From an uncultured cyanobacterium (GTDB lineage: Bacteria > Cyanobacteriota > Cyanobacteriia > PCC-6307 > Cyanobiaceae), in assembly GCA_903934745.1 (NCBI GenBank), contig CAIZOZ010000164.1, positions 1-15,214 on the forward strand: 15,214 nucleotides of DNA, written 5' to 3'. Position 1 is the first letter of the stretch; each line of letters opens with the position of its first letter. The position numbers and the translations under genes are program-made. The notes beneath the pieces were generated by a model. That model did no database searches and was not told the DNA's origin. It saw nothing but the letters and a program-made list of their open reading frames with translations. Positions 13,161 to 15,214 of this stretch are shown here, piece by piece.

Positions 13161-15214
13161 ATGCCCCCGTTCGGCTTTTCTTCCTTCACCTCTCGCCTGC
13201 TGGGGGGCACTCAGCCCCCTGCTTCCCAGCTCCCCTGCAGCTGGCAGCGGCCCTTCGGCCTGGGCTGGGAGAAGCCCTACACGGTGCGTTACGCCAGCAA
13301 CCTGGACGACGGGCCGAATCATGGGGCCCCCCTGGGGGGCTTTGGTGCCGGCTGCATCGGCCGCGGCCCCGACGGCCGTTTCAACCTCTGGCATCTCGAT
13401 GGCGGCGAGCACTGGTTCGGCGAGATTCCTGATTGCCAGTTCGCCCTGTACGAAAGCGATGGCTCCACCAGCCGGGCCCACGCCCTGGCGGTGCAGCCCA
13501 CGGCCGACAGCTCCCGGCCAGAGGCCGGGGAGCCGTTGTCAGCCTGGAGCTGGTATCCCGCCAGCGACGACCAACGCTCCACCGGCACCTATGCCGCCCG
13601 CTATCCGCTCAGCAGCACCGACTACACGGGAGTGTTCCAGGCGCAGGTGCGCTGCGAGGCCTTCAGCCCGATCCTGCCGGGCGACTACCAGCGCACCAGT
13701 TATCCCGTGGCGGTGTTCGTCTGGAGCCTCCAGAACCCCACGGACCAGCCGCTCACGGTTTCGCTGTTGCTGAGCTGGCGCAACACGGTGGGCTGGTTCA
13801 CCAACACCGACCCGACAGCAGCCGTCCAGTTCCGCGATGACGGCAGCCCGGAGCACAACTACGTGCCGGCGATCGGCCGCAGCCAGGGGCAGCGCAACCG
13901 GCAGGTGGTGGACAGCGGTCTGAAGGGCCTCGTGCTGGAGGGCGAGCGCAGCGAGCCCCTGGCCGAAGGCCAGGGTCAGTGGTGCCTGGCGGTGCCCGAT
14001 GAGGCCGCGCTGGGTCAGGCTGGGGTGGAAATCTTCCGCTGCAGCCGCTGGGATGGCGCCGGCGATGGCGCCGAGATCTGGACGCCGTTCGCCGCCACAG
14101 GCGCGATTCCCGAGAGCAACAACGACCGCCACAGCGGCGATCACGAGAGCGCCAGCGCCGCCTTGGCGGTGCGCTTCACCCTGGCGCCGGGGCAGAGTCT
14201 GCAGATCCCGGTGGTGATCGCCTGGGATCTGCCGGTCACCAGTTTTGCCACCGGCACCCGCAGCCTGCGGCGCTACACCGACTTCCATGGCAGCAGCGGC
14301 GATAACGCCGTCGCCATCGCCGCCGAGGCCCTGCGGGACTGGCGTTCCTGGCGCACGGCGATCGAGGCCTGGCAGGCGCCGGTGCTGGCACGCACCGACT
14401 TGCCTGAAGCGCTGCGCATGGCCCTGCTCAACGAGCTCTACGACCTGGCCAGTGGCGGCAGCCTCTGGACTGCTGCCAGCCCTCAGGATCCGGTGGGCCG
14501 CTTCGGGGTGCTCGAGTGCCTCGATTACGCCTGGTACGAGAGCCTCGATGTGCGCCTCTATGGCTCCTTCGCCCTGCTGCAGCTCTGGCCTGAGCTCGAC
14601 AAGGCCGTGCTGCGTGATTTCGCCCGGGCGATCCCGGCGGCCGACCCCACGCCCCGGCCGATCGGCTGGTATTTCACCCAGGGCCGCGGCCGGGTGGAGG
14701 CTCCCCGCAAGCTGGCCGGCGCCACCCCCCACGATCTCGGCGCCCCGAATGAACGGCCGTTTGACGCCACCAACTACACCGCCTATCAGGACTGCAATCT
14801 CTGGAAGGATCTGGCCAGTGATTTCGTGCTGCAGGTGTGGCGTTGCTTCCGCCTGGCTCCCAGCGGCGAAGATCTGCGCTTCCTGGCCGACTGCTGGCCG
14901 GCGGCGGTCACGGCGCTGCGCTACCTGAAGCAGTTCGATGCCAACGACGACGGCCTGCCCGACAACGGCGGTGCTCCGGATCAGACCTTCGACGACTGGC
15001 CGCTGCAGGGGGTGAGTGCCTATTGCGGCGCGCTCTGGATCGCCGCCCTGGAGGCAGCCCTGGCCATGGGTCAACGGCTGCAGCTGGAGCTCGGGCTCGA
15101 CACCAGCGCCGAGCAGCGTGAGTTCGGCGGCTGGCTGGAGCAGAGCCGCTCCAACTTCGATGCCCTGCTCTGGAACGGCGAGTACTACAACATCGATGCC
15201 GACAGCGGTACGCC
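13161..15214 (+). CDS. GH116 family glucosidase, GBA2-like (3' end outside window)
   Basis: Residues 1-684 of a GH116 enzyme are visible (family members are typically 800 or more). The N-terminal beta domain (about 40-370) begins with the GH116 block LGGFGAGCIGRGPDGRFNLW (58-77). The (alpha/alpha)6 catalytic domain follows. LECLDYAWYESLDVRLYGSF (451-470) corresponds to the nucleophile region, with Glu452 the likely nucleophile. NDDGLPDNGGAPDQTFDDW (595-613) and GVSAYCGALWIAALEAA (617-633) hold the acid/base aspartate region. Characterised GH116 enzymes are beta-glucosidases, beta-xylosidases or glucosylceramidases; the substrate here is unknown. There is no signal peptide, so it probably acts in the cytoplasm. 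The ATG at 13161 lacks a clear Shine-Dalgarno site. Other glucan genes (GH57, debranching relic) lie 3 kb away on the other strand. Confidence 0.92.
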   Translation, partial: MPPFGFSSFTSRLLGGTQPPASQLPCSWQRPFGLGWEKPYTVRYASNLDDGPNHGAPLGGFGAGCIGRGPDGRFNLWHLDGGEHWFGEIPDCQFALYESDGSTSRAHALAVQPTADSSRPEAGEPLSAWSWYPASDDQRSTGTYAARYPLSSTDYTGVFQAQVRCEAFSPILPGDYQRTSYPVAVFVWSLQNPTDQPLTVSLLLSWRNTVGWFTNTDPTAAVQFRDDGSPEHNYVPAIGRSQGQRNRQVVDSGLKGLVLEGERSEPLAEGQGQWCLAVPDEAALGQAGVEIFRCSRWDGAGDGAEIWTPFAATGAIPESNNDRHSGDHESASAALAVRFTLAPGQSLQIPVVIAWDLPVTSFATGTRSLRRYTDFHGSSGDNAVAIAAEALRDWRSWRTAIEAWQAPVLARTDLPEALRMALLNELYDLASGGSLWTAASPQDPVGRFGVLECLDYAWYESLDVRLYGSFALLQLWPELDKAVLRDFARAIPAADPTPRPIGWYFTQGRGRVEAPRKLAGATPHDLGAPNERPFDATNYTAYQDCNLWKDLASDFVLQVWRCFRLAPSGEDLRFLADCWPAAVTALRYLKQFDANDDGLPDNGGAPDQTFDDWPLQGVSAYCGALWIAALEAALAMGQRLQLELGLDTSAEQREFGGWLEQSRSNFDALLWNGEYYNIDADSGT

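Noticed and set aside
13539..15074. 511-codon minus-strand open frame
   Set aside because: It is antisense to the GH116 gene, whose motifs are clear; the composition is that of a codon-complement shadow.
1..15214. tRNA genes, CRISPR arrays and complete insertion sequences
   Set aside because: No cloverleaf, regularly spaced direct repeats, transposase or paired terminal repeats were recognised by eye on either strand.

Overview
The window looks like a high-GC picocyanobacterial chromosome of the Cyanobium/Synechococcus type. The main evidence is a two-domain ThiE with the cyanobacterial N-terminal extension, a DUF3611 membrane protein, a fused CbiE/CbiT cobalamin enzyme, a methyl-end acyl-lipid desaturase and the HIP1 palindrome (GCGATCGC, twice). 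The assignment rests on gene content and protein motifs read by eye; no search was run.

Layout. Positions 1-8034 are mostly housekeeping: thiE (minus, runs off the left edge), a 40-residue membrane microprotein (plus), ribF (minus), a DUF3611 membrane protein (plus), surE (minus), pheS (plus), then a tightly coupled plus-strand run nadK / OmpR-type regulator with a degenerate receiver / DUF192 protein (4-base overlaps at both junctions), and cobL (minus), whose end overlaps the end of the DUF192 gene. These supply thiamine phosphate, FMN/FAD, NADP and corrinoid precursors, plus phenylalanyl-tRNA.

Positions about 8035-11534 look like accessory DNA. They begin with a gene-poor patch that contains AT-rich palindromes. 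A minus-strand MNT nucleotidyltransferase/HEPN pair of toxin-antitoxin type follows, and it is less GC-rich than its surroundings. Next come a strong 10-bp hairpin and a GH57-type protein. The GH57 start codon overlaps the stop of a frameshifted C-terminal relic of an amylo-alpha-1,6-glucosidase (glycogen debranching enzyme). A small hypothetical gene and a possible 31-codon ORF complete the region.

Positions 11535-15214 (plus strand) hold a three-histidine-box fatty acid desaturase, a small unrecognised protein and the first 684 codons of a GH116 (GBA2-like) glucosidase that continues past the right edge. Two glycosidase-type genes and the remains of a third within 6 kb suggest a carbohydrate locus that has been partly dismantled. 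The points most worth a second look are the debranching-enzyme relic, the MNT/HEPN pair, the phosphorylation-incompetent regulator translated with nadK, and the microprotein lying antisense to the end of ribF.
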